DNA from: Flavobacterium psychrophilum
Lineage (GTDB): Bacteria > Bacteroidota > Bacteroidia > Flavobacteriales > Flavobacteriaceae
Assembly (NCBI GenBank): GCA_003243255.1
Contig: QFQM01000268.1
Span: forward strand, 1-5,576
Length of the DNA stretch: 5,576 bases
Reading direction: 5' to 3'
Position numbers and translations under genes: made by a program. Below the pieces are notes generated by a model that was not told the DNA's origin, searched no databases, and saw only the letters and a program-made list of their open reading frames with translations. Of this stretch, positions 1 to 5,576 are shown in pieces (positions within the stretch are counted from its first letter, which is position 1; every line of letters starts with the position of its first letter).

Positions 1-480
1 GTCACCAATACACTTTCCGGAGGCGACCAGTCATTCAACGGCAGAACACTCGACTCGTTTATTCTTGGCACCCAGATAGCCAAAGTAAAAAGCCTGGCCT
101 GGGGATGCGGGCTTGGTCAGGTAAAACTCATAGGAGTTGACTTCTTTGCAGCTTATTACCATTATGATCGCTTTACACCGGCAGACATAGGCATTCCCAA
201 CAACCTTGGCGATATATTGGCCACATTCGGGGTTATTGGTGTAATCATTAAGCTTTTCCTGGTGATCTTTCTTTACTTTAAAACAAAGGTTTACAGCAAC
301 TACTACAGGCTTACCCTGTTCCTTTTCATTTTCATCTATCAATTTACCGGTAGCTACCTCATGAATATAGCAGAGTATGCTATCTGGATTCTGGCTTTTA
401 AGCAAAACATTTTCCCTGAATTCAACAAGCCAGCCGTTAAACGTCGCTACTTTTTAAAACCAGCAGCACAAAACCAATAA
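1..480 (+). CDS. O-antigen polymerase/ligase-like membrane protein, C-terminal part (5' end outside window)
   Basis: Frame 1 is open from the first base to TAA at 478-480, giving 159 residues with the start off the left edge. The visible part has a hydrophilic loop with GR (residues 14-15), WGCGLGQ (34-40) and IPNNLGDILATFGVIG (65-80), then hydrophobic segments at about 73-93, 104-121 and 123-134, and a basic tail. A loop followed by a Gly-rich turn and a membrane helix is the usual C-terminal layout of Wzy/WaaL-type polymerases and ligases, which act on lipid-linked glycans at the periplasmic face of the inner membrane. The position that is usually His-Asn in Wzy_C proteins appears as Asn-Asn here, so assignment as repeat-unit polymerase rather than ligase is inference. 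An internal TTG at 217 could look like a start, but it lies inside the conserved loop and frame 1 stays open upstream. The next gene starts three bases after the stop, which suggests an operon. Confidence 0.82.
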   Translation, partial: VTNTLSGGDQSFNGRTLDSFILGTQIAKVKSLAWGCGLGQVKLIGVDFFAAYYHYDRFTPADIGIPNNLGDILATFGVIGVIIKLFLVIFLYFKTKVYSNYYRLTLFLFIFIYQFTGSYLMNIAEYAIWILAFKQNIFPEFNKPAVKRRYFLKPAAQNQ

Positions 481-483
481 CCC

Positions 484-1557
484 TTGAAAGTACTATTCAT
501 CACAAGAGCCACTCTTTATAAAGACAAAGGAGGAGATACTGTTCAGGTACTTAAAACGGCTGAGTATTTAAGAAAAGAGCAAGTTTCAGTAGATATCAAG
601 CTAACTAATGAGCAGATCAATTACGCGGAATACGACCTGCTGCATTTTTTCAATATTATCCGGCCTGCAGACATTTTGATCCATATGCACAGGTCAGGAA
701 AACCCTATGTTGTATCGACAATATTTGTAGAATATACGGAATACGAAAAGAACGCCCGTTCCGGGATGGCCGGCATGCTATTCAGAACGCTATCCCCTGA
801 TCTGATCGAATACATAAAAGTAGTGGCTCGCTTTATCGTCAATGGCGAAAAGATATTAAGTCCGCAATACCTGCTGTTGGGCCAAAGAAGATCGATCAGA
901 AAGATCATTCAAAAAGCAGCGCTGCTGCTGCCCAACTCAAACAGTGAATATAGAAGGCTGGAACGGCACTATGGCATTAGCCATGCCTATAGAGCGATTC
1001 CCAATGCCATCGAACCTGCCTTATTTAGCCACCAGGAAAACTTCGATAAAGACCCCAGCCTGGTGATATGTGTTGGCCGCATAGAAGGTAGAAAGAGCCA
1101 GCTGAACCTGATCAGGGCGCTGAACGGAACGAAATACAAACTCTGTATAATAGGAAGCGCTTCAACCAATCAGGCCCAATACTTCGAAAACTGCAAACAA
1201 GAGGCCGGACCTAACGTGACCTTTATCGACAACATACCACAACAGGAGCTGATCGCTTACTATGGTAAAGCAAAAGTCCATGTATTGGCCAGCTGGTTTG
1301 AGACGACCGGCCTCAGCTCCCTCGAAGCTGCAGCCATGGGATGCAATATCGTGATCACGGACAAAGGAGATACGAAAGAATACTTCGAAGACTATGCCTG
1401 GTATTGCGATCCTTCCAGTCCGTCATCCATCCGGGCAGCAATAGAAGAGGCAGCCAAAGCACCACCCAGCCAGCCTTTACGATCTAAAATTTACACCCAT
1501 TATACCTGGCAAAATACGGCCATCAAAACACTGGAAGCATACCAGGAAATAATTTAA
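484..1557 (+). CDS. GT4-type glycosyltransferase (Glycos_transf_1 domain), TTG start
   Basis: This 357-residue protein has the GT-B fold layout of family 4 glycosyltransferases, which move a sugar from a nucleotide-sugar donor to a lipid-linked acceptor in the cytoplasm. The N-terminal domain opens with strand MKVLFITRA and a Gly-rich loop (GGDTVQ, 16-21). PNSNSEYRRL (150-159) and IPNAIEPALF (172-181) lead into the C-terminal domain, with VGRIEGRKSQLNLIRAL at 197-213 and the EX7E donor-site motif as E273 and E281 within FETTGLSSLEAAAMG. The start is TTG at 484. The in-frame stop TAA at 478-480 lies two codons upstream, and the next Met (residue 68) would remove the first Rossmann strands, so TTG is practically forced. 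No clear Shine-Dalgarno precedes it. Only three bases separate it from the upstream gene, and 12 from the downstream one. Long spacer helices around residues 95-145 are somewhat divergent. Donor and linkage are unknown. Confidence 0.92.
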   Translation: MKVLFITRATLYKDKGGDTVQVLKTAEYLRKEQVSVDIKLTNEQINYAEYDLLHFFNIIRPADILIHMHRSGKPYVVSTIFVEYTEYEKNARSGMAGMLFRTLSPDLIEYIKVVARFIVNGEKILSPQYLLLGQRRSIRKIIQKAALLLPNSNSEYRRLERHYGISHAYRAIPNAIEPALFSHQENFDKDPSLVICVGRIEGRKSQLNLIRALNGTKYKLCIIGSASTNQAQYFENCKQEAGPNVTFIDNIPQQELIAYYGKAKVHVLASWFETTGLSSLEAAAMGCNIVITDKGDTKEYFEDYAWYCDPSSPSSIRAAIEEAAKAPPSQPLRSKIYTHYTWQNTAIKTLEAYQEII

Positions 1558-1563
1558 GGAAAG
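1556..1563 (+). promoter_or_regulatory. Possible ribosome binding site for the DUF1972 glycosyltransferase
   Basis: The purine run AAGGAAAG overlaps the stop codon of the upstream gene and lies about 6-10 bases before the ATG at 1570. It is the only Shine-Dalgarno-like sequence I see before a start in this window. Bacteroidetes depend little on this motif, so its role is uncertain. Confidence 0.3.
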
Positions 1564-1569
1564 CAGCAC

Positions 1570-2670
1570 ATGAAAATAGCAATCTTAGGCACCCGGGGAA
1601 TACCTAACTTATATGGAGGCTTTGAACAGTTTGCAGAATACATAGCGCCTGCACTTGCACAGCGTGGCCATGAGGTTTTTGTTTATTGCTCCTCCCTGCA
1701 CCCGTATGAGCAGCCCACCTGGAAAGGAGTCCAATTGATCAAAAAAAAGGATCCGGAAAATAAAATAGGCACATTTGGACAGTTCATCTATGACCTGAAT
1801 TGCATTCTTGACAGCAGAACGAGGCAGTTCGATGTCATCCTTCAATTGGGTTATACCAGCAGCAGCGTTTGGTCATTTCTATTTCCTAAAAAGTCTGTCA
1901 TCGTTACCAATATGGATGGACTGGAATGGAAAAGAACCAAATACAGTAAGCTGGTACAGTCCTTTTTAAAGCGGGCAGAAAAATGGGCAGCATTTAAAAG
2001 TAATTACTTAATTTCCGATTCCAAAGGCATCCAGGCCTACCTGCTGGAGAAATACAACAAGTCATCAGTATTCATTGCCTACGGAGCTACACTTTTCGAG
2101 CAACCAGATAATTCCTACCTTAATTCTTTCAACCTGGCGCCTTATTCCTACAACATGATCATTGCCAGGATGGAGCCAGAAAATAACGTTGAAACGATCC
2201 TGCAAGGTCATCAGGAAGCACAAATAGATCAAAAGTTAATCGTAATAGGAAACTACAAGAATAAGTTCGGAACGTACCTTAAAGAAAAGTATACCAGCAG
2301 CCGCATAGAATTTATAGGCCCGGTTTATGATATTACTATTCTAAACAACCTGCGGCATTTTTCACATTTGTATTTTCATGGCCACTCAGTAGGAGGAACC
2401 AACCCATCACTACTGGAAGCAATGGCATCTCAGGCATTAGTGGTGGCGCATGATAATATTTTCAATAAAAGCGTGCTGGAGCAGGATGCATTCTACTTTT
2501 CTACGCCGGCAGACATTAGAGCATTACTGGAAAAAGGGATAGAAAAGTCACAATATGAATCCTATATAACCCGTAATAATCAAAAGATCACAAACCTCTA
2601 TTCCTGGACATACATTACAGACCTCGTAGAAAAATGTTTAACCGATGCAATACACAGCCAAGCTAAATAA
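1570..2670 (+). CDS. DUF1972-family glycosyltransferase (rhamnosyltransferase-like, GT4)
   Basis: This 366-residue protein has an N-terminal DUF1972 domain (about 1-175) and a C-terminal Glycos_transf_1-like domain (about 190-355). The DUF1972 marks are clear: MKIAILGTRGIPNLYGGFEQ at 1-20, the QLGYTSS segment (92-98) and NMDGLEWKRTKYS (114-126). The C-terminal signature HGHSVGGTNPSLLEAMA is at 270-286. The second Glu of the GT4 EX7E motif is present (E283), and the first is replaced by Gly275. As I recall the family, this is normal for it and not a lesion. Characterised relatives include the pneumococcal capsule rhamnosyltransferase Cps2T, so transfer of rhamnose or a similar deoxysugar to a lipid-linked intermediate is plausible but not proven by sequence. 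The ATG at 1570 is supported by the conserved first strand. The gene sits 12 bases after the previous GT and its last 26 bases overlap the next gene, consistent with one transcript. Confidence 0.94.
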   Translation: MKIAILGTRGIPNLYGGFEQFAEYIAPALAQRGHEVFVYCSSLHPYEQPTWKGVQLIKKKDPENKIGTFGQFIYDLNCILDSRTRQFDVILQLGYTSSSVWSFLFPKKSVIVTNMDGLEWKRTKYSKLVQSFLKRAEKWAAFKSNYLISDSKGIQAYLLEKYNKSSVFIAYGATLFEQPDNSYLNSFNLAPYSYNMIIARMEPENNVETILQGHQEAQIDQKLIVIGNYKNKFGTYLKEKYTSSRIEFIGPVYDITILNNLRHFSHLYFHGHSVGGTNPSLLEAMASQALVVAHDNIFNKSVLEQDAFYFSTPADIRALLEKGIEKSQYESYITRNNQKITNLYSWTYITDLVEKCLTDAIHSQAK

Positions 2671-3943
2671 GTTGACCTTCTTCAGTAATGCCAAACTTAT
2701 ATTGCTAAGTGCTGCATTAATTACCATTGTATTTTCCAAACTCAACCTCAACAGCCTGTGCATTATCCTGCTTTCTGCAGCCTGGCTTTTTGAAGGCGAC
2801 CTACGGAACAAAATAAGCAGGCTTCGGAATAATACTTTTTTCTTGGCCAATAGCCTCTATTTTATCGTTCAGGTACTGGGCATTTTTGTGGGTACCGACA
2901 TGCAGGCAGGGTGGAAACACATTGAAAGCCAGGTAGGCTTTTTTGTAATCCCGCTAATACTTTGCTCATCCCCCGTAACAATCGGGATGCGAAAAAAAAT
3001 AATGATGCTGTTTACCCTTTCAGTTACAATAGCATCCCTGTTCTGTATAGTAGCATTAACATGGGCCAACATCAACCACCTGACACTCGATATCTTTTTC
3101 TATCACTCCCTTGTTAGCCCGATAGGACACCATGCCATCTACTTCTCAGTATATGTCTTTACATGCCTTCTTTTTCTGATCTACGAAAAAATACCGGGAT
3201 CAGTATACAGGCACAAGGTTTTGTACATAATATGGGCAGCCTATCTGGCAGTACTGATCATTTTACTATCCTCTAAACTGGTATTATCGATCCTGCTGCT
3301 CTTCTTTATCTTCTATGCCCTTTGGTATTATTCCCGGAAAAAACGCCTGTGGCCTGTCCTTGCCTTAAGTGCATTTGCAACGATATCCATAGCCGGGATA
3401 ATGACCACCAGTAATCCTGTAAAAGAAAGATTTGCGAACATGTTACAGGGTAATATGGATATATTGAAACAGGAAAAATTTACGCCCGTCACACCATTTA
3501 CAGGGCTCAGCCTTCGGCTTGTTTTCTGGAGGTTTACCTATGAAATACTGGACGAGAATGATGCGCATATTTTCGGAGTAGGCCCCGCCAATGTCCAAAG
3601 CTACCTCAATAAAAAGTACATCAGTATGAACATGTACCTGGGCAATGATCACGGAGATGTAGGATATATCGGCTACAATTGTCACAATCAATTCCTCCAA
3701 TCCGGCCTTGGCTCAGGAATGATAGGAGTAGCCGTACTGATATTTTGGTGTATCGCACTCTTCAGAAATGCCTATCAGGCAAAAAGCCCCATATTATGGG
3801 GCGTAACATTAACAATCTTATGCTTTTTTTTAGTAGAATCCGTATTCAACAGGCAATACGGAGTGATTCTTTGTACCCTTATACCCTTGCTGTATACTAA
3901 AACATCAGACAACAACCAGCCGGCTATTCATACACCTTCCTGA
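2645..3943 (+). CDS. O-antigen ligase/polymerase-like (Wzy_C) integral membrane protein
   Basis: This is a complete 432-residue polytopic inner-membrane protein with about 11-12 hydrophobic segments (roughly 17-31, 36-50, 67-83, 97-110, 118-140, 163-180, 192-208, 211-228, 236-252, 355-373, 384-398, 403-417). A large hydrophilic loop at about 253-352 sits before the last three, as in WaaL ligases and Wzy polymerases. Loop landmarks are SLRLVFW (289-295, Arg291), FGVGPAN (310-316) and NCHNQFLQSGLGSGMIG (345-361, with His347-Asn348), matching the conserved Arg and His of the Wzy_C family. This protein keeps the His that the upstream partial homologue appears to lack, so the ligase role is the better guess here; this is inference. 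The ATG at 2645 lies inside the 3' end of the DUF1972 gene. An in-frame TTG at 2672, one base after that gene's stop, is an alternative that would drop nine residues without touching a membrane segment. The 3' end overlaps the minus-strand GT2 gene by 20 bases. Confidence 0.9.
   Translation: MQYTAKLNKLTFFSNAKLILLSAALITIVFSKLNLNSLCIILLSAAWLFEGDLRNKISRLRNNTFFLANSLYFIVQVLGIFVGTDMQAGWKHIESQVGFFVIPLILCSSPVTIGMRKKIMMLFTLSVTIASLFCIVALTWANINHLTLDIFFYHSLVSPIGHHAIYFSVYVFTCLLFLIYEKIPGSVYRHKVLYIIWAAYLAVLIILLSSKLVLSILLLFFIFYALWYYSRKKRLWPVLALSAFATISIAGIMTTSNPVKERFANMLQGNMDILKQEKFTPVTPFTGLSLRLVFWRFTYEILDENDAHIFGVGPANVQSYLNKKYISMNMYLGNDHGDVGYIGYNCHNQFLQSGLGSGMIGVAVLIFWCIALFRNAYQAKSPILWGVTLTILCFFLVESVFNRQYGVILCTLIPLLYTKTSDNNQPAIHTPS
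3781..3802 (-). terminator. Probable Rho-independent terminator of the minus-strand GT2 gene, inside the ligase-like CDS
   Basis: Read on the minus strand, a perfect 7-bp stem GCCCCAT/ATGGGGC with a 3-base loop (3802-3786) is followed at once by five T (3785-3781). Five of the seven pairs are G-C. It lies 121 bases past the GT2 stop codon, in the right orientation to end that transcript. The plus-strand reading is followed by GTAAC, so it would not terminate the ligase-like transcript. The T tract is short and the element lies within a coding region, hence moderate confidence. Confidence 0.58.
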
Positions 3944-4724
3944 TCCTGGAAAACCGAGACCGGTAAAGCTTGATCAAACCATCCAGTTTCAATTTCTTAA
4001 GGACCCTCGGCAGGAAATTGGCCAATACATGCTTATAAAAATAAAGCTGGTTTTTAACCTTTTGATAAGGCAGGTATTTATTCTTGATGAGCAGAGTTTC
4101 CTTACATCCAAGTAACCATTTTTTATCACTAAGCCCATCCCATCGCATATTAGACAAGACAGCAGGGATATAGTTAAACCGGCAATTATTCTTCATAAAC
4201 CTCAACAGGAGGTCATAATCCATAGCACATCTGTAGTCATTATCGAAAAGCCCAAATTGATCATAACACCTTTTCCTTACAAACACGGTAGGGTGATTAA
4301 TGGTCATTTCTTTCGGTAAATAATGATGGTCCCCTTTTAGCACAAAATCAACCTTGCCATCCTTTAATAAGCGCAGGTCGCCATATACAATATCGAAGCC
4401 ATCGATCGCTTTCACGACTTTTTCAACCGCATCGGGCTCATACCAGTCATCGGCATTAATAATTCCTATAATATCTCCTTTGGCCAGACGAAGCCCCTTA
4501 TTAAAAGCATCGCTGATACCCTTATCTTTTTCGCTTATAAGCGATGCAATATGTTGCTCGTATTTTTTTACGATCGATAAAGTGTTATCAGTGGACCCTC
4601 CATCAACAATAATATATTCTATATTTTTATAACCCTGATTGACAACACTTTGTATCGTATGCTCGATATACTTCTCTCCATTGAATACGATCGTGACAAT
4701 AGAAACGAGGGGTAAATGATCCAT
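3924..4724 (-). CDS. Family 2 glycosyltransferase (GT-A fold)
   Basis: This complete 266-residue protein runs from ATG (complement of 4722-4724) to TAG (complement of 3924-3926). It is a cytoplasmic or membrane-associated GT2 enzyme that would transfer a sugar from a nucleotide donor to a growing lipid-linked repeat unit. Visible motifs, in order: VSIVTIVFNGEKYIEHTIQS (7-26) as first strand and nucleotide-binding loop, VDGGSTDNT (40-48), SEKDKGISDAFNKGL (64-78), the metal-binding DxD region NADDW (90-94), NHPTVFVRK (143-151), and MDYDLLLRF (168-176), which holds the likely catalytic Asp. There is no clear transmembrane segment, but the C-terminal 50 residues are strongly basic (KKLKLDGLIKLYRSRFSRIRK), which could hold it to the membrane. 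It resembles WcaA/PglI-type single-domain GT2 proteins; donor and acceptor are unknown. It is the only minus-strand gene here, converging on the ligase-like gene (20-base overlap) and diverging from the methyltransferase, so it is probably transcribed alone from its own promoter. Confidence 0.95.
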   Translation of the reverse strand: MDHLPLVSIVTIVFNGEKYIEHTIQSVVNQGYKNIEYIIVDGGSTDNTLSIVKKYEQHIASLISEKDKGISDAFNKGLRLAKGDIIGIINADDWYEPDAVEKVVKAIDGFDIVYGDLRLLKDGKVDFVLKGDHHYLPKEMTINHPTVFVRKRCYDQFGLFDNDYRCAMDYDLLLRFMKNNCRFNYIPAVLSNMRWDGLSDKKWLLGCKETLLIKNKYLPYQKVKNQLYFYKHVLANFLPRVLKKLKLDGLIKLYRSRFSRIRKVYE

Positions 4725-4728
4725 GCCG

Positions 4729-4736
4729 CAAATTTA
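4729..4736 (-). promoter_or_regulatory. Bacteroidetes-type -7 promoter box for the GT2 gene
   Basis: The minus strand reads TAAATTTG, an exact TAnnTTTG match, ending four bases before the GT2 ATG at 4724. No good -33 TTTG is seen about 20 bases further upstream. If the box is active, transcription would begin at or very near the start codon, giving a leaderless or nearly leaderless mRNA. Confidence 0.4.
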
Positions 4737-4818
4737 CTACAATTAAACATGTTGGTTTGCATTGATAATCAGTTGATAGTTATATCATTTGAAATTCCGG
4801 TTTTTCATACATTCCTCC

Positions 4819-4826
4819 TATTTTTG
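4819..4826 (+). promoter_or_regulatory. Bacteroidetes-type -7 promoter box for the methyltransferase gene
   Basis: TATTTTTG is an exact TAnnTTTG match, ending 23 bases before the ATG at 4850, which leaves a short leader. The expected -33 TTTG is not well placed: the nearest TTTG is at 4788-4791, 27 bases upstream against about 17-23 in described promoters. The -7 box is convincing and the -33 element is weak or missing. Confidence 0.5.
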
Positions 4827-4849
4827 AAATCTCTTACTCAGACCCACAT

Positions 4850-5576
4850 ATGAAGCAAATTTTAAAGCATCCGATTCTACAGAGAACAAGTGATATCTTA
4901 TTAAGTCCCCTAACCCTCGTAAGTTCGGTTTGGTTTAAATATATCAGAAGCGCCACCTCGAAGCAAATGCCGGTCAGTGAGAATATATTTATGAAAGTGG
5001 GTGTCTTGCCTGTCAACGATCATTATTACCAGCCCTTGATAAACCCAATTAAACATTTGGGAAAAGCCCTGAATGAGAAAAGATCACTCCCGGGAATCGA
5101 CTGGAATGTAGCAGAACAGCTTGCTTTGCTAAACAAGTTCGACTACAATAACGAGTTGAAAGCAATTCCCCATGAAAAGAACACCGCCAATCCCCTTCAA
5201 TATTATTTTAATAACCCCTCCTACCGTGCAGGCGACGGGGAATTCCTGTACAATATCGTTCGCCACTTTAAGCCCAAACGGGTCATTGAAATAGGTTGCG
5301 GTTATTCTACCATGATGTCAATACAGGCAGAAGCAAAGAATGCAACTGAAAATGCGGCCAATGCCTGTAAACATATTTGTATTGAACCCTATGAAATGCC
5401 CTGGCTTGAGCAGCTAAACGTTGAAGTGATCAGGAAAAAGGTAGAAGACATCGATACAACATTTTTTACCCAGTTGGAAGCCAATGACATTCTCTTTATT
5501 GATTCGTCACACATGATACGGCCGCAGGGAGATGTTTTATTTGAATTCTTTGAGATCCTGCCCGTACTCAAAAAAG
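4850..5576 (+). CDS. Class I SAM-dependent methyltransferase (Methyltransf_24-like), 3' end outside window
   Basis: An open frame starts at ATG 4850 and runs without a stop to the window edge, giving 242 complete codons. The C-terminal half carries the SAM-binding Rossmann fold: motif I VIEIGCGYST (145-154) with Glu147 and the Gly-x-Gly loop, an acidic second-strand end IEPYE (178-182), and DILFIDSSH (213-221), followed by GDVLFEFFEILPVLKK (227-242), typical of Methyltransf_24-type enzymes. Such proteins are common in glycan clusters and would methylate a sugar or chain end, but the acceptor is not shown by sequence. The first 120 residues precede the Rossmann fold and include a His-Tyr-Tyr patch (NDHYYQPLINP, 56-66); I cannot assign this part to a named domain. 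The ATG at 4850 is chosen because a -7 promoter box lies just upstream. Internal ATGs at 4967 and 4991 are possible but would remove in-frame sequence that appears to belong to the family. The gene probably begins a new transcription unit. Confidence 0.88.
   Translation, partial: MKQILKHPILQRTSDILLSPLTLVSSVWFKYIRSATSKQMPVSENIFMKVGVLPVNDHYYQPLINPIKHLGKALNEKRSLPGIDWNVAEQLALLNKFDYNNELKAIPHEKNTANPLQYYFNNPSYRAGDGEFLYNIVRHFKPKRVIEIGCGYSTMMSIQAEAKNATENAANACKHICIEPYEMPWLEQLNVEVIRKKVEDIDTTFFTQLEANDILFIDSSHMIRPQGDVLFEFFEILPVLKK

Larger units (their letters stand above)
4725..4849. other. Divergent intergenic region between GT2 and methyltransferase genes
   Basis: These 125 A+T-rich bases are the only real intergenic space in the window and hold candidate promoters for both flanking genes. 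The middle (4763-4787) has alternating TGAT and ATCA tetramers: TGAT at 4763, ATCA at 4768, TGAT at 4774 and ATCA at 4784. TTGATA is also repeated directly at 4762-4767 and 4773-4778, 11 bases apart. This could be an operator or chance in A+T-rich DNA. I see no ORF or RNA gene in it. Confidence 0.6.

Noticed and set aside
31..405. Minus-strand open frame of 124 codons opposite the partial membrane protein
   Set aside because: It is the shadow of a clear polymerase/ligase-like frame, has no recognisable motif, and runs against the operon direction.
915..926. 12-base perfect palindrome AGCAGCGCTGCT
   Set aside because: It lies within the GT4 coding region and follows from codons for Ala-Ala-Leu-Leu-Leu; no T tract or other regulatory context.
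2347..2420. Loss of the first Glu of the GT4 EX7E motif in the DUF1972 protein (Gly275)
   Set aside because: The surrounding signature HSVGGTNPSLLEAMA is, to my knowledge, the normal form in this family, so it is not evidence of an inactive enzyme.
3918..3925. 8-base palindrome AGCCGGCT at the convergent gene ends
   Set aside because: No loop, no T tract and within both genes' 3' codons; likely chance.
4043..4064. Possible plus-strand terminator for the ligase-like transcript (GGTT-TTT-AACC followed by TTTT)
   Set aside because: The stem is only four pairs with two G-C, and any extension needs a bulge; too weak to call. I see no convincing terminator for the plus-strand operon.
4354..4632. 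Plus-strand open frame of 92 codons opposite the GT2 gene
   Set aside because: It is antisense to the conserved GT2 motifs (VDGGSTDNT, NADD), is low-complexity Ser/Ile-rich, and has no start context.
4782..4791. TATCATTTG-like second -7 box candidate on the plus strand
   Set aside because: It has three bases instead of two between TA and TTTG and lies farther from the methyltransferase start than the exact match at 4819-4826.

Overview
This window is a stretch of a surface-polysaccharide (O-antigen, capsule or exopolysaccharide) biosynthesis cluster, most likely from a Bacteroidetes bacterium. Three things suggest that phylum: both divergent genes near 4.73-4.85 kb are preceded by a Bacteroidetes-type -7 box (TAnnTTTG), Shine-Dalgarno sequences are nearly absent, and the protein families and moderately A+T-rich composition fit (a Chitinophaga- or Pedobacter-like organism would suit, but the genus is inference). 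No rRNA, tRNA, CRISPR array, insertion sequence or phage gene was seen.

Layout. 1-480 (+) is the C-terminal part of a polytopic O-antigen polymerase/ligase-like protein that begins outside the window. 484-1557 (+) is a GT4-type glycosyltransferase with a TTG start, three bases after the preceding stop. 1570-2670 (+) is a DUF1972/rhamnosyltransferase-type GT4 enzyme. 2645-3943 (+) is a complete O-antigen ligase/polymerase (Wzy_C-like) membrane protein that overlaps the preceding gene by 26 bases. These four form a tight same-strand run and are probably co-transcribed. 3924-4724 (-) is a family 2 glycosyltransferase that converges on the ligase-like gene and overlaps its end by 20 bases. A 125-base intergenic region (4725-4849) carries apparent divergent promoters. 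4850 to the window end (+) is the first 242 codons of a class I SAM-dependent methyltransferase.

How they fit together. The three glycosyltransferases would each add a sugar to a lipid-linked repeat unit at the cytoplasmic face of the inner membrane. The two multi-spanning proteins would act at the periplasmic face to polymerise repeat units (Wzy role) and to transfer the chain to its acceptor (WaaL role). The methyltransferase may modify a sugar or chain end. Donor sugars, linkages and order of addition cannot be read from the sequence.

The most notable structural point is a perfect 7-bp GC-rich hairpin at 3786-3802 followed by five T on the minus strand. It looks like the intrinsic terminator of the minus-strand glycosyltransferase, embedded antisense inside the ligase-like gene. 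I see no clearly new biological system here; the unusual features are in gene arrangement and expression signals.
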